A stretch of 64,000 nucleotides of DNA, from the NCBI GenBank assembly GCA_942493305.1, contig OW818686.1, positions 744,001 through 808,000 on the forward strand, given 5' to 3'. The notes under the pieces were generated by a model. That model was not told where the DNA came from. It saw only the letters and a program-made list of their open reading frames with translations, and did no database searches. This stretch comes from UBA7672 sp030824255 (GTDB taxonomy: Bacteria; Pseudomonadota; Alphaproteobacteria; Caulobacterales; Hyphomonadaceae). This document shows, one piece after another, positions 8,544-18,600 of this stretch (position 1 is its first letter; every line of letters starts with the position of its first letter). A program made the translations under genes and the position numbers.

Positions 8544-9686
8544 ATGATCCCGCTGATGCGACCCTTGATGGACCAGAAGGAAGTGGACGCCGCCGCGCGC
8601 GTCATCCTTTCCGGCTGGATCACGCAGGGACCGGAAGTCGCCGCCTTCGAGAAGGAATTTGCGGCGTTCGTCGGCGCGGAGCACGCAACAGCCGTGTCGA
8701 ACTGCACGACGGGCCTTCACCTTGCCCTGCTGGTTGCCGGCGTCGAGGCGGGCGATGAGGTCATCACCGTCAGTCACTCCTATATCGCGACGGCAAATGC
8801 GATCCGCTACTGCAATGCGGAGCCGGTGTTCGTCGATGTCGATCCGCTGACGCACAACATGGACCCGGCGCTGGTCGAGGCTGCCATCACGCCGAAAACC
8901 AAGGCGATCCTGCTGGTTCACCAGATGGGCATGCCGGCGGACCTTTCGGCGCTGGTAGCGATTGCGCGCAGGCATGATCTCAAGGTGATCGAGGATGCGG
9001 CGTGCGCCGCCGGCTCCGAAATCCTGTGGGAAGGCGAGTGGGAAAGGATCGGGCGCTGCCGGGGCGACGCCTGCGTCTTCTCATTTCACCCGCGCAAGGT
9101 GGTCTCGACCGGCGATGGCGGCATGATCACCACGCCGCATGCCGACTGGGCCGCGAAGTTCAAGGCGCTGCGCCAGCACGGCATGTCGGTGCCGGATACG
9201 GTGCGGCATGGGTCGGCGCAGGTGATCTTCGAGAGCCATCCGGTGCTCGGCTACAACTATCGCATGACGGATATCCAGGCGGCGGTGGGCCGCGAGCAGT
9301 TGCGCCGCCTTCCCGGCATGGTGGAGCGACGCCGTGAGATTGCGGATACCTATCGCAAACTGTTCGCTTCGGCCCAGTGGATCGGCGTTCCGCATGAGCC
9401 GGCGTTTGCCCGCACCAACTGGCAATCCTATGCCGTGCGGCTGCCGGATCACGTCGACCAGCGCGCTGTGATGCAAGCCATGCTGGACGCCGGGATCGCG
9501 ACGCGCCGGGGCATCATGTGCGCGCACCGGGAGGACGGCTATCGCGACAGCGCCCATGCGCCGCTGCCGCATTCGGAATGGTGCCAGGACCGGACCATCG
9601 TGCTGCCGCTTTATCCGCAGATGACGCAAGCCGACATCGAAGAGGTTGCGGCCACGCTGAAGAAAGTCACGGAGCCGCCGGCATGA
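8544..9686 (+). CDS. second DegT/DnrJ/EryC1/StrS aminotransferase
   Basis: This 380-residue PLP-dependent sugar aminotransferase starts MIPLMRPLMDQKEVDAAARV. The PLP lysine is K185 in CVFSFHPRKVVSTGDGGM. The cofactor Asp is in KVIEDAACAAGS, and the phosphate contact is SNCTTGLHLALL. It differs clearly from the aminotransferase 1 kb upstream, so it is a separate function and not a recent duplicate. It probably acts on the 4-keto product of an SDR dehydratase, making an amino-deoxy sugar, or on a second sugar of the repeat unit. Its stop overlaps the permease start (ATGA). Confidence 0.85.
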   Translation: MIPLMRPLMDQKEVDAAARVILSGWITQGPEVAAFEKEFAAFVGAEHATAVSNCTTGLHLALLVAGVEAGDEVITVSHSYIATANAIRYCNAEPVFVDVDPLTHNMDPALVEAAITPKTKAILLVHQMGMPADLSALVAIARRHDLKVIEDAACAAGSEILWEGEWERIGRCRGDACVFSFHPRKVVSTGDGGMITTPHADWAAKFKALRQHGMSVPDTVRHGSAQVIFESHPVLGYNYRMTDIQAAVGREQLRRLPGMVERRREIADTYRKLFASAQWIGVPHEPAFARTNWQSYAVRLPDHVDQRAVMQAMLDAGIATRRGIMCAHREDGYRDSAHAPLPHSEWCQDRTIVLPLYPQMTQADIEEVAATLKKVTEPPA

Positions 9687-10540
9687 ACTCCGCTGTGAGC
9701 AAGGCCCTGTCCGCCGCCGCCGCACGCCAGGTGGTGATCCGCCCGACGCGCGGTCTGTTCGATCTCGAGCTGGGCAATGTGTGGCAGTATCGCGAGCTGC
9801 TGATCACGCTGATGATGCGTGACATCCAGGTGTTGTACAAGCAGGCGGCGCTGGGCGCGGCGTGGGCGGTGATCCAGCCGGTGTTTGCCGTGGCCGTGTT
9901 CACGATCGTGTTCGGCAATTTTGCCAAGATGCCGTCAGACGGCATCCCCTACCCGCTGTTCGCCTTCGCAGCCGTGTTGCCGTGGACGTATTTCGCGGAA
10001 GCAACGCGCAGGGCATCGACGGGCCTCGTGGACGACGCGGACCTCGTGAAGAAAGTCTATTTTCCGCGCCTGATCATTCCACTGGCCAAGGTGGCGGCGC
10101 CGCTGGTGGATTTCGCGATCGCCTTCGGCGTGCTGCTGGTGATGATGGTCTATTACGGGGTGATGCCGAGCTTCAAGCTGCTGGCGGTGATCCCGCTGAT
10201 CGGCGTCGCGGCGCTATTTGCGCTGTCGATCGGGATGTGGCTGGGGCCGATCAATGTGCGCTTCCGCGATGTGAAGCACACCGTGCCGTTCATGCTGCAG
10301 ATCGGGATGTATGCCTCGCCGATCGTGTACCCGCTGAGCCAGGTGCCGGCGGAGTGGAAGACGCTCTACAGCCTCAACCCGATGGTGGGCGTGATCGAGG
10401 GCTTCCGCTGGGCAGTGGTCGATCGCGGCAATCCGGACTTCGGCGCGCTGGGCGTAGGGTTGGCTGTGATTGCGGTGATGCTGGTTGTGGGTCTGGTCTA
10501 CTTCAAGAACCAGGAACGCAGTTTCGCGGACGTGATCTGA
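9683..10540 (+). CDS. ABC-2 type polysaccharide export permease (Wzm-like)
   Basis: This 285-residue integral membrane protein has about six hydrophobic segments. Examples are AAWAVIQPVFAVAVFTIVF, DFAIAFGVLLVMMVYYGV, LLAVIPLIGVAALFALSIG and the last, LGVGLAVIAVMLVVGLVYF. It starts with the WQYRELLITLMMRDIQVLYKQ amphipathic block typical of O-antigen and capsule exporters of the ABC-2 family. ATG 9683 overlaps the stop of the aminotransferase, and its own stop overlaps the ATPase start, so the three are translationally coupled. With the next gene it forms an inner-membrane transporter that flips a completed, lipid-linked glycan to the periplasm. Confidence 0.92.
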   Translation: MNSAVSKALSAAAARQVVIRPTRGLFDLELGNVWQYRELLITLMMRDIQVLYKQAALGAAWAVIQPVFAVAVFTIVFGNFAKMPSDGIPYPLFAFAAVLPWTYFAEATRRASTGLVDDADLVKKVYFPRLIIPLAKVAAPLVDFAIAFGVLLVMMVYYGVMPSFKLLAVIPLIGVAALFALSIGMWLGPINVRFRDVKHTVPFMLQIGMYASPIVYPLSQVPAEWKTLYSLNPMVGVIEGFRWAVVDRGNPDFGALGVGLAVIAVMLVVGLVYFKNQERSFADVI

Positions 10541-11820
10541 TGACTGACAACATCGCCATCTCGGTTCGCGGTCTTGGCAAGCGCTATGTGCGCAATGCCG
10601 GGCCCAAGCACAATTCGCTGCGGGACGTGCTGCAGGACAAGCTGACGACGCTGCTGACGCTGGGCATCAAGCGGAAGAAGAAGGATTATTTCTGGGCCTT
10701 GTCGGATGCTGCATTCGACATCCGGAAGGGCGAGAATGTCGGCATCATTGGTCTCAACGGTGCGGGAAAATCGACGCTGCTGAAGGTGCTGTCGCGGATC
10801 GTGACACCAACGACGGGCGAGGCGCGTATCAATGGCCGGCTGGGCGCACTGCTGGAAGTGGGCACCGGGTTCCACCAGGAGCTGACGGGGCGCGAGAACA
10901 CTTTCCTGTATGGCTCCATCCTGGGCATGACGCGCGCCGAGGTTGAGGCGAAGTTCGATGCGATCGTCGAGTTCGCGGAGATCAAGGACTTCATCGATAC
11001 GCCAGTGAAGCGCTATTCTTCCGGCATGTATGTGCGTCTTGCCTTCTCGGTGGCGGCGCATCTCGATCCGGATATCCTGCTGCTCGACGAAGTTCTGGCG
11101 GTGGGCGACGCGGCCTTCCAGCGCAAGTGCATGAACTTCGCGCGGTCGCTGGAGCGGAAGGGATCGACGATCCTGTTCGTGTCGCACAACATGTATTCGA
11201 TCAAGACGATGTGCCAGCGGGTCATCTACCTCAAGAAGGGCAAGGTCGTTTTCGACGGGCCGACGAATGAAGGCCTCAAGCTGTATGAAGACGACAGCCG
11301 CATGGCCGACGCCCACTGGTTTTCCGGCGACAGCGCGAACCAGGCGATGCGCTTCACGGAAGGCAGGATCGAGGGACCGGGCGGCGCGGACGCCAGCGTG
11401 ATCGAACATGGCGACCGGCTGACCATCCGCCTGCGTTACAGCACGACACGGCGCATCGAGATGCCGGATATCCGCGTCAGTATCGACCGGCAGGACGACC
11501 TCTACTGCATGACCTTCTCCAACTTCGTCGACCAGGGGGCAGAGATTCCGTACCTTGAGGGCGAAGGCGAGATCGTGATCCAGACGCCGCCGATCCGGCT
11601 GACGTCAGATTTCTACCTGGCCAACGTCTCCGTGCGGGAGCGCGGGGTGGGCGACATGCTAGCTGCCCAGATCATCGGGCATTTCCACGTGCGCCATCAC
11701 ACGCTGTCGTCGACATCCTATGGCGTGCTGCATGAAAGCGGCGAGTGGCGTCACACCCGGACTTCAAGCGACCTTCAACCCGCTCTGCCGCCGGCCCTGC
11801 CGACGGCGGCTGCGTCGTGA
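10540..11820 (+). CDS. polysaccharide ABC transporter ATP-binding protein with C-terminal glycan-binding domain (Wzt-like)
   Basis: This 426-residue protein has an ABC ATPase domain in about residues 1-250. Walker A is GLNGAGKST (near residue 71), the signature region is YSSGMYVRLAF (near 158), and Walker B is DILLLDEVLAVGD (near 180). An extra C-terminal domain, about residues 260-426, is predicted to be a beta-sandwich, as in Wzt proteins that recognise the capped non-reducing end of an O-polysaccharide. The presence of that domain suggests the exported glycan carries a terminal modification. The ATG overlaps the permease stop. A GTG that overlaps this gene's stop leads into the glycosyltransferase frame. 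Confidence 0.92.
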   Translation: MTDNIAISVRGLGKRYVRNAGPKHNSLRDVLQDKLTTLLTLGIKRKKKDYFWALSDAAFDIRKGENVGIIGLNGAGKSTLLKVLSRIVTPTTGEARINGRLGALLEVGTGFHQELTGRENTFLYGSILGMTRAEVEAKFDAIVEFAEIKDFIDTPVKRYSSGMYVRLAFSVAAHLDPDILLLDEVLAVGDAAFQRKCMNFARSLERKGSTILFVSHNMYSIKTMCQRVIYLKKGKVVFDGPTNEGLKLYEDDSRMADAHWFSGDSANQAMRFTEGRIEGPGGADASVIEHGDRLTIRLRYSTTRRIEMPDIRVSIDRQDDLYCMTFSNFVDQGAEIPYLEGEGEIVIQTPPIRLTSDFYLANVSVRERGVGDMLAAQIIGHFHVRHHTLSSTSYGVLHESGEWRHTRTSSDLQPALPPALPTAAAS

Positions 11821-11834
11821 CGCAGGATACTGAC

Positions 11835-13478
11835 ATGTCCGCCGTCACAGCTTCCTCCCTCAAGACGAACGCGAGCGTCGATCCGTTGCTTGCGCCGGCC
11901 GAGAAGCGCTTCGTCGAATTCGAGGCGGCGCTGGCCTTGGCGCAGAAAGCCTTCAAGCGCGGCCGGTACGATTCCGCTGCGGCGCATGCGGGCGCGGCAG
12001 CGCTGACCGCGATGCGGCCACATGCCGGCTTTTTCGTCAGTCCGCGTCTTGAGCGCATGCTCCTGGAAATCGGGCGGCGCACGGCGGAGCCGACGTCCGA
12101 CTATCGCCGTCCGGCGCGTGTGCGGATCAGGCGCGTGCTGCATGTAGTAACCGAAATCCTTCCCGTCGGCGGCATGACGAACAATCTGGCCCACTGGCTG
12201 GGCGCGGACTCATCGCGTACGCATTCGCTGGCGGCGATCCACCACAGCCACGACATTCCCGAGACGATCGAGAAGCCGATCACGAACTCCGGCGGTCGGG
12301 TCTATCGCATCAACAGGAAGATGGGCCATCAGGTCGCCTGGGCTCGTCGTCTGCGCAAGATTGCGGAGAGCTATGACACGGTAGTGCTGCATGCTTACGG
12401 ACAGGACCCCGTGCCTGTCATGGCGTTCGCCGATCCCAAGCGCCGCCCTCCGGTGCTGGTGCTGAACCATGCCGACCACATGTTCTGGATGGGCGCGGCG
12501 ATCGCCGATGTGGTGATCAACATGCGCGAGGCGGCGCAGGACCTCTCCGTGGCGCGTCGCGGCATCGAGCAACGGCGGAACATCGTCGTTCCGACGGTGA
12601 TTTCGCCGCCGGTGCGCACGCGCAGCCGCGACGAAGCTCGCAAGAAGCTGGGCATTCCCAAGGATGCCATCCTGCTGTTCTCCGCCGCGCGCGGCATGAA
12701 ATACCGGACTGTGGATGGCGCCCCTTACACAGCGCCTTTCGTTGATCTCCTGAAGAAGCATCCCAAGGCGCAGCTTCTGGTGCTGGGCGCGGGCAACATG
12801 CCGGACTGGCAGGCCGACGCGGACGCGGTCGACGGGCGCATCCAGAGCCTTGCCGAGCGCCCCGATGCGCGGATCTTCCACGAGGCGGCCGACATCTATG
12901 TCGACAGCTATCCGTTCGTGTCATCGACGTCGATGATGGAGGCCGCAGGTCTTGGCGTGCCTATGGTGTCGCGTTTCTACGGACCGCGCGAGGCGCGCAT
13001 CTTCGCAATCAACCATCCGGGCATCGACAAGCCAACCCTGCACGCCGCGACCGAGCGGCAGTTCGTGGAGCATCTCGACCGGCTGATATCCGATCCGGTG
13101 TTCCGCGAAGCCAAGGGGCGCGAGGCGCGTGAGGCCGTACTGTATTATCATACGCCGCCGGGCTGGCTGGCCTTCATCGAACGGGCCTATCGGCTTGCCG
13201 AGGAGCTGCCGCCGGTGGATGGCGCGGCGATGTTTGCGGCGGGCGCGCGCGAGGCGTTCAGCCATGTCGAGCCGGACCGTAGCCTCTATGAAATTTTCGG
13301 CTTCTCGCCGGGCAATCAGTGGAACCTGCTGCGCGGCTATCTCGGCGTGATGCCGCTGGGCGAGCGACTGAAGACCTGGGGCAAGCTGCAGCAGCACCAC
13401 GCGCTGCGGGGCGGCAAGGATGCGGTGCGCCTGCTGTTGCCCAACTGGCTGGTGCGAAAATTCAGCGACCGGGGCTGA
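11835..13478 (+). CDS. glycosyltransferase, GT4-like, with N-terminal extension
   Basis: This protein of about 547 residues contains VLHVVTEILPVGGMTNNLA near residue 100, a GT-B-type donor-side start. ILLFSAARGMKYRTVDG and LLVLGAGNM lie in its second half. The later ADIYVDSYPFVSSTSMMEAAGLGVPMV block has the E-x-x-x-G-x-P pattern of GT4-like C-terminal nucleotide-sugar sites. The first 90 residues are an Ala-rich helical extension. ATG 11835 has AGGA eight bases upstream; GTG 11817, overlapping the Wzt stop, is the alternative. As the last operon gene it probably adds a sugar to the exported glycan. The donor is unknown. Confidence 0.75.
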   Translation: MSAVTASSLKTNASVDPLLAPAEKRFVEFEAALALAQKAFKRGRYDSAAAHAGAAALTAMRPHAGFFVSPRLERMLLEIGRRTAEPTSDYRRPARVRIRRVLHVVTEILPVGGMTNNLAHWLGADSSRTHSLAAIHHSHDIPETIEKPITNSGGRVYRINRKMGHQVAWARRLRKIAESYDTVVLHAYGQDPVPVMAFADPKRRPPVLVLNHADHMFWMGAAIADVVINMREAAQDLSVARRGIEQRRNIVVPTVISPPVRTRSRDEARKKLGIPKDAILLFSAARGMKYRTVDGAPYTAPFVDLLKKHPKAQLLVLGAGNMPDWQADADAVDGRIQSLAERPDARIFHEAADIYVDSYPFVSSTSMMEAAGLGVPMVSRFYGPREARIFAINHPGIDKPTLHAATERQFVEHLDRLISDPVFREAKGREAREAVLYYHTPPGWLAFIERAYRLAEELPPVDGAAMFAAGAREAFSHVEPDRSLYEIFGFSPGNQWNLLRGYLGVMPLGERLKTWGKLQQHHALRGGKDAVRLLLPNWLVRKFSDRG

Positions 13479-13490
13479 CGCAGCTGGCGA

Positions 13491-15536
13491 TCAGGCGGCG
13501 CGAATTTGCGCGATCCTGACCGGCGGCTGAACCTGTTCTTCGCCATTCCACAGGCGGCCATCGGCATCCATCGGATGGTGATAGTGTCTGCGAGCGAGTT
13601 GCGCCGTGTAGAAACCATCGTAATCCGTGAGCGCGCCGATTTCGCGGGCTTCGTGATCCTGTGCAACGCCGATGTCAAAATAGGCGTCAAGATTTGACAG
13701 GCGCGGCTGGTGCAGCTTGCCGGCGAGGTATTCGTCGCGCATCTGGCGATAGAGGCCTTCGAGATTGCGCGAAAGCTTCGCGACGTCGAACAGCGTGCAG
13801 GTGTCGCGGTTGGCTTCGAGGCGGGCCTTTACGATTTCCAGCTCGCCCCTGCCCTTACCTGCGAGATGGATGGCGCGAGAGACGAAATCGTCCGGCGTGT
13901 CGCAGACCATGTCCGGCAGGCCGGCGGAGCGCAGGAGGCTGCCGCAGACGCGGCTGGCGAAGCAGCGGCCCGACCAGGTGAGGACGGGCACGCCCATCCA
14001 GAGAGCATCCGATGCAGTGGTGTGGGCGCCGTAGGGTACGCTATCAAGGAACATGTCGGCTAGCGGATAGCGCGCGAGGTGGCGCGGGTTAGGCAGCTTG
14101 GGCGCGAAGTGCAGGCGTGAGCCTGCGACGCCGCGCGCTTCGGCTTGTTCGCGCAGGCGCTGGTTTGTCTCGGTCGAGTAGTCGAGCAGCCAGAGGACGC
14201 TGTTCTCCGTGCCGCGCATGATTTCCATCCAGCGGTCGAACGAGAAGCGCGTGAACTTGTGGCTGGCGTTGAAGCAGCAGAACACGAACGCATCGTCCGG
14301 CAGGCCAAAATCGGCGCGCGTCGGAACGGTTTCGTCAACGATGCGCTTGCGGTCGTTCGGTTGATAGCACGGCAGGCGCAGCACGCGCTCCGAATACCAG
14401 TTCTCGGCATACTCGGGGATCGTCCAGTCGTCGGCGACGATGTAGTTGTGGAAGGACGAGCCCATTGTGCCGGGATAACCGAGCCAGTTCACCTGGATCG
14501 GCGCCGGCCGGCGCGCGAAGACGCCGATGCGCGCATCGCGCGTGTGTCCGTTCACATCGACGAGGATATCAATGCCGTCTTCCGCAATCTGAGCTGCGGC
14601 GTCGTCATCGCTGACGCCGCGAATGTCGCGCCAATGATCGACGCACGCCTTGATCCTAGCCTGGATCGGGTCGTCGGCCTTGATGCCGGTGTAGTAGGCG
14701 AAAACCTCGAAATCCTCGCGATCGTGCTCTTCGAAGAAGTTGACCATCAGGTAGCCAACCGCGTGATGGCGCAGGTCTGAGCTGACATAGCCGATGCGCA
14801 GCTTGCGGTTGGTATCGATGGGCGCTGCGCGACGGTCATAGCGCGTGGAGCGATCCTCGATGGGCGCCATGTGACGGACGTACTTGTCCGAAGCGGCCAA
14901 CTGGAACAGCGGATCATCCGTATAGGCGCAGACCGACAGTGGATGAAGACGCGAGACCAGCGTGCGGCGCGAGACCTTGCCGCCTTCAGGCGTCATCGGC
15001 CATTTGCACTGCGACAGGCGAGCGGCGACGAACTGTTCGGCCACATCGCGCGCATCGGGCACGAGATCGAGGCACTGGGTCAGCATCATTTCGGCGGCGG
15101 CAAGCGACTGATTGTCGGCAAGGACGCGGCTGATCTGCTTCAGCAAGGTGACCTTGTAGTTGATGCCATCCGGAGTGACGGAGGCCATCTTCTCAAGTCC
15201 GTCGCGCCATTGCTCGACGGCTTCCTTCGCCTGTCCGCGGCGTTCCAGCGATGAGCCGAGATTGATGCAGGCAGGCGAGAAATCCGGCTTGAGCGCGAGA
15301 GCTGCGCGCAGATGTTCTTCCCCGCCCTGCTCGTCGCCGATCTGCTGGAGCAGCGTGGAGCAGTTGAAATGCGCGATAAAGAGAAGCGGGTGTTCCTTGT
15401 TGAAGGAAATCCAGACCTGATAGAGCTGGCGCGCTTCGTCCACGGTGATCGAATTCGCGGTGACCAGCAGGTCTTCGAGCGCCAGAGCGCCGGCGGTGAT
15501 CTTCTGGATCGCAGCGAGGAAAATGGGTTGCGACAT
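13491..15536 (-). CDS. GT41 family glycosyltransferase with TPR-like N-terminus (O-GlcNAc transferase/HMW1C-like)
   Basis: This 681-residue soluble protein has a helical, TPR-like N-terminal part of about 200 residues, with motifs such as HLRAALALKPDFSPACINLG and SSLERRGQAKEAVEQW. A GT41 catalytic region follows. Its hallmarks are DVNGHTRDARIGVFARRP and APIQVNWLGYPGTMGSS (near residue 330), and HTTASDALWMGVPVLTW followed by CFASRVCGSLL (near 505). GT41 enzymes transfer a single sugar from a UDP-sugar to Ser/Thr, or to Asn in HMW1C, of proteins in the cytoplasm. There is no signal peptide or membrane segment. The gene lies 159 bases downstream of the Ser/Thr-rich repeat gene on the same strand. 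In Caulobacter, FlmG (TPR plus GT41-like) modifies flagellin, so flagellins are the alternative target. Confidence 0.9.
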   Translation of the reverse strand: MSQPIFLAAIQKITAGALALEDLLVTANSITVDEARQLYQVWISFNKEHPLLFIAHFNCSTLLQQIGDEQGGEEHLRAALALKPDFSPACINLGSSLERRGQAKEAVEQWRDGLEKMASVTPDGINYKVTLLKQISRVLADNQSLAAAEMMLTQCLDLVPDARDVAEQFVAARLSQCKWPMTPEGGKVSRRTLVSRLHPLSVCAYTDDPLFQLAASDKYVRHMAPIEDRSTRYDRRAAPIDTNRKLRIGYVSSDLRHHAVGYLMVNFFEEHDREDFEVFAYYTGIKADDPIQARIKACVDHWRDIRGVSDDDAAAQIAEDGIDILVDVNGHTRDARIGVFARRPAPIQVNWLGYPGTMGSSFHNYIVADDWTIPEYAENWYSERVLRLPCYQPNDRKRIVDETVPTRADFGLPDDAFVFCCFNASHKFTRFSFDRWMEIMRGTENSVLWLLDYSTETNQRLREQAEARGVAGSRLHFAPKLPNPRHLARYPLADMFLDSVPYGAHTTASDALWMGVPVLTWSGRCFASRVCGSLLRSAGLPDMVCDTPDDFVSRAIHLAGKGRGELEIVKARLEANRDTCTLFDVAKLSRNLEGLYRQMRDEYLAGKLHQPRLSNLDAYFDIGVAQDHEAREIGALTDYDGFYTAQLARRHYHHPMDADGRLWNGEEQVQPPVRIAQIRAA

Positions 15537-15695
15537 GGCAAGGCCTGATCAGCAGGCGCAATGGCCCCATGGCCGGCCTCTGCCGGCGTGGCGCGCCTGT
15601 AATTGTCAGGATTGGAGTTCGTTGCTCAACAAAAGGTAAACCGCAGGAGCGGCCCTCAAGCCACCCCCGCGGAAAATTCCTTGTTTTTCCGACCT

Positions 15696-18600
15696 CTAGT
15701 TCAGGCCGAGGAGATAAGCTTCCAGCTGGAAGTCGTCGAACGAGGCGACTTGCGTCGAGGTGAAGGCTCCGAGCTGGGTCGAGGACAGGCTGGAGAGGTT
15801 CGTCGTCGACAGCTGGTCGATCTGCGTAACTTGCAGCTGGGACAGCTGGGTCGTGTCGAAAGCCGCGAAGGAAGCCGACGAGATCGCACCGATAACGGTG
15901 GTGGTGATCGCACGGACCTGCGAGGTCGAAAGCGCGGCAACCTGCGTGGCCGAGAACTCGTCGAGATCCGTTTCATCCAGCGCTGCAATCTGGCTGGTCG
16001 AGAAGGCGCGGACCTGCGTATCGGCCAGTGCACTCAACTGCGTCTGGTCGAAGGCATGAACGACGGCGTTCGACAGACGGCCGATCTGCGTGACGTTGAA
16101 GGCCGCAACCTGCGAGTCGGACAGCGAGGCGACGTTGGTGGACGTCAGCGCCGCGACCTGCGTTGTGGTCAGGGCATCCAGCTGCGTGTTGGTCATTTCG
16201 GCGATGTCGGTCGCCTCAAGACCCGCGATCTGCGTGGCCGAGAAGGCCTTGACCTGCGTGGTCGACAGTTCGGCGAACTGCGTTCCGTCCAGGGCCGAGA
16301 GGCTGGTGACCGAGAGGCCGGACAGCTGGGTGTTGGTCAGGCCGCCGATCTGGGTGGCGCCGAGCGAGGCGATCTGCGTGAGGCCCAGCGACGACAGGTT
16401 GGTCGCCGAGATGGACTGAACCTGTTGCAGCGTCATCGCCGCGATCTGCGCTTCGGTCATCGCCGAGAACTTGGTGGAATTCAGGGCTCCGAGCTGCGTG
16501 ACCGTGAAGGCCGCGACCTGATCGGTCGAGAACTCGGTGACGTCCGTGGTCGAGAGGGCCGCGATCTGGGCGGTCGTGATGGCCCGGACCTGCGTCGTCG
16601 TCATGGCGGCGACCTGGGTGGCATCCAGATCCGACAGCGACGTGCTCGAGAGCGACTGAACCTGCGCGGTCGTCAGGGCGGCAATCTGCGTCTCGGCCAG
16701 GGCAGCGACTGCCGTGGTGGTGAGTGCGCGGACCTGCGTGCCCGTCAGGCTGGCGACCTGCGTTTCCGTGAACTCGGCCATGTCTGCCGCTTCGAGGGCG
16801 CCGAGCTGCGTCGTGGTCAGGGCCTGCAGCTGCGCCGTCGAGAAGCCAGCAATCTGCGTCTGGTCGAGAGCAACAACTGCGTCCGTCGTGAGGCGCGAGA
16901 GCTGCGTCGAGGAGAAGGCGCCGATCTGGTCAGCCGAAAGCTCGGTGATGTCGGTCGCCGTAAGAGCGGCGGCCTGCGTCGAGGTCAGTTGCGTGATCTG
17001 CGTCGTCGACAGCGCGCTGACTTGCGTCTGGTCGAGCGCCGAGAGGTTGGTGGTCGAGAGCGCCTTGATCTGCGTCGAGGTGAGCGCGCCGACCTGCGTC
17101 TCGGTGAAGCCGGAGACGTTCGTGGTCGAGAGCGCGGAGACCTGCGAGGCCGTCAGCGCGGCAACCTGCGTGTTGGCGAGGGCGGCAAGCTGCGTGGTGT
17201 CGAGCGAGGTAAGGTTCGTGGTGGTAAGGCCGGCGACCTGCGTGGTCGTCAACGCCGCGAGCTGGGTTTCAACGAACGAGCCGAACTTGGTTGAGGACAG
17301 CGCGTTGAGCTGGGGCGCCGTGAGAGCAGCGGCCTGATCCGCCGTCAGCGCAGCGATCTGGGTTTCGGCGAGCGCGGCGATGTTGCCCGTGGTCATGGCG
17401 CGCAGCGACGTCGTCGAGAAGGCCTGGATCTGCGTTTCGGCGAGATCGGCGAGGTTTGTGGCTGTCAGCGAGCGGGCCTGGGTCGAGGTAAGGGCTTCGA
17501 GCTGGTCGGTCGTGAATTCGGCCGTGTCGGCGGCCGAGAGACCAGCCAGCTGCGTGCCCGAGAGCGAGCGAACCTGGGTGGTCGTCATCGTGCCGACCTG
17601 CGTGGAGTCGAAGGCCGACAGCGTGGTCGTACCAACTGAAGCCAGCTGGGTCGTGGTCAAGGCGGCGACCTGCGTATCCGCGAGGGCGCCGATGTTGGTC
17701 TCGGAGAGGCCGCGGACCTGCGTGGTGGAGAGCGAGGCGATCTGCGTTGCCGAGAATTCCGCCATGTCCGTGGTCGACAGGCCGTTCAGCTGCGCCGTCG
17801 TGAGGCGCTGGAGCTGCGTCGTCGAGAGGGCGTTGACCTGCGAGGCTTCAAGCGCTGAGAGGTTTGTCTCCGAGATGGCGCCGACCTGCGTGGTCGTGAG
17901 CGCGCCGAGCTGTGTCTCTGTGAAGGCCATGAACTTGGTCGAGTCCAGGGCCTGCAGCTGCGAGGTGGTCAGCGAAGCGATGTGCGTCGTGGTCAGCGCG
18001 CCGAGCTGTGTTTCTGCGAGGGCGGCAAAGTTGGTGTTCGAAATCGCCTTGACGCCTACGGCCGAGATCGCGGCGATCTGGGTTTCGGCGAGGTTCGCCA
18101 TGTTGGTGGAGGTGAGCGCGATCAGCTGCGTGTTCTGCAGGGCGCCGATCTGCGTGGTGGTGAATTCGGCGACGTCGGCTGCTTCGAGGTTGCTCAGCTG
18201 CGTGGCGGTCAGCGACTTGATCTGGGTGACCGTCAGAGCCTCGACCTGTGTCTGGTCGAAGGCGGCGATCGCGGTTTCGGTCAGCGACTTGATCTGCGTC
18301 GAGGTCAGCGAAGCGACCTGCGTCGTCGTCATCGCCGCTGCATTGGTGGAGCTGAGGCCCGCGAGCTGGGTCGTGTTGAGCGCCACGAGCTGGGTCGTGG
18401 TAAACTCGGCCATGTCGTTGGCGTCGAGCGCGCCGAACTGGGTCACCGTCAGACCAGCGATCTGGCTGGCGCGGAACGAGGCGACTTGCGTGCCATCAAG
18501 CGCCGAAAGGGCTTCCGTGGCAATGTTGGAGATCTGCGACGTGGTCAGCGCCTGGAGCTGCGTGGTCGTGAGCTCGGACATATCGCCCGAGGCAAGGCCG

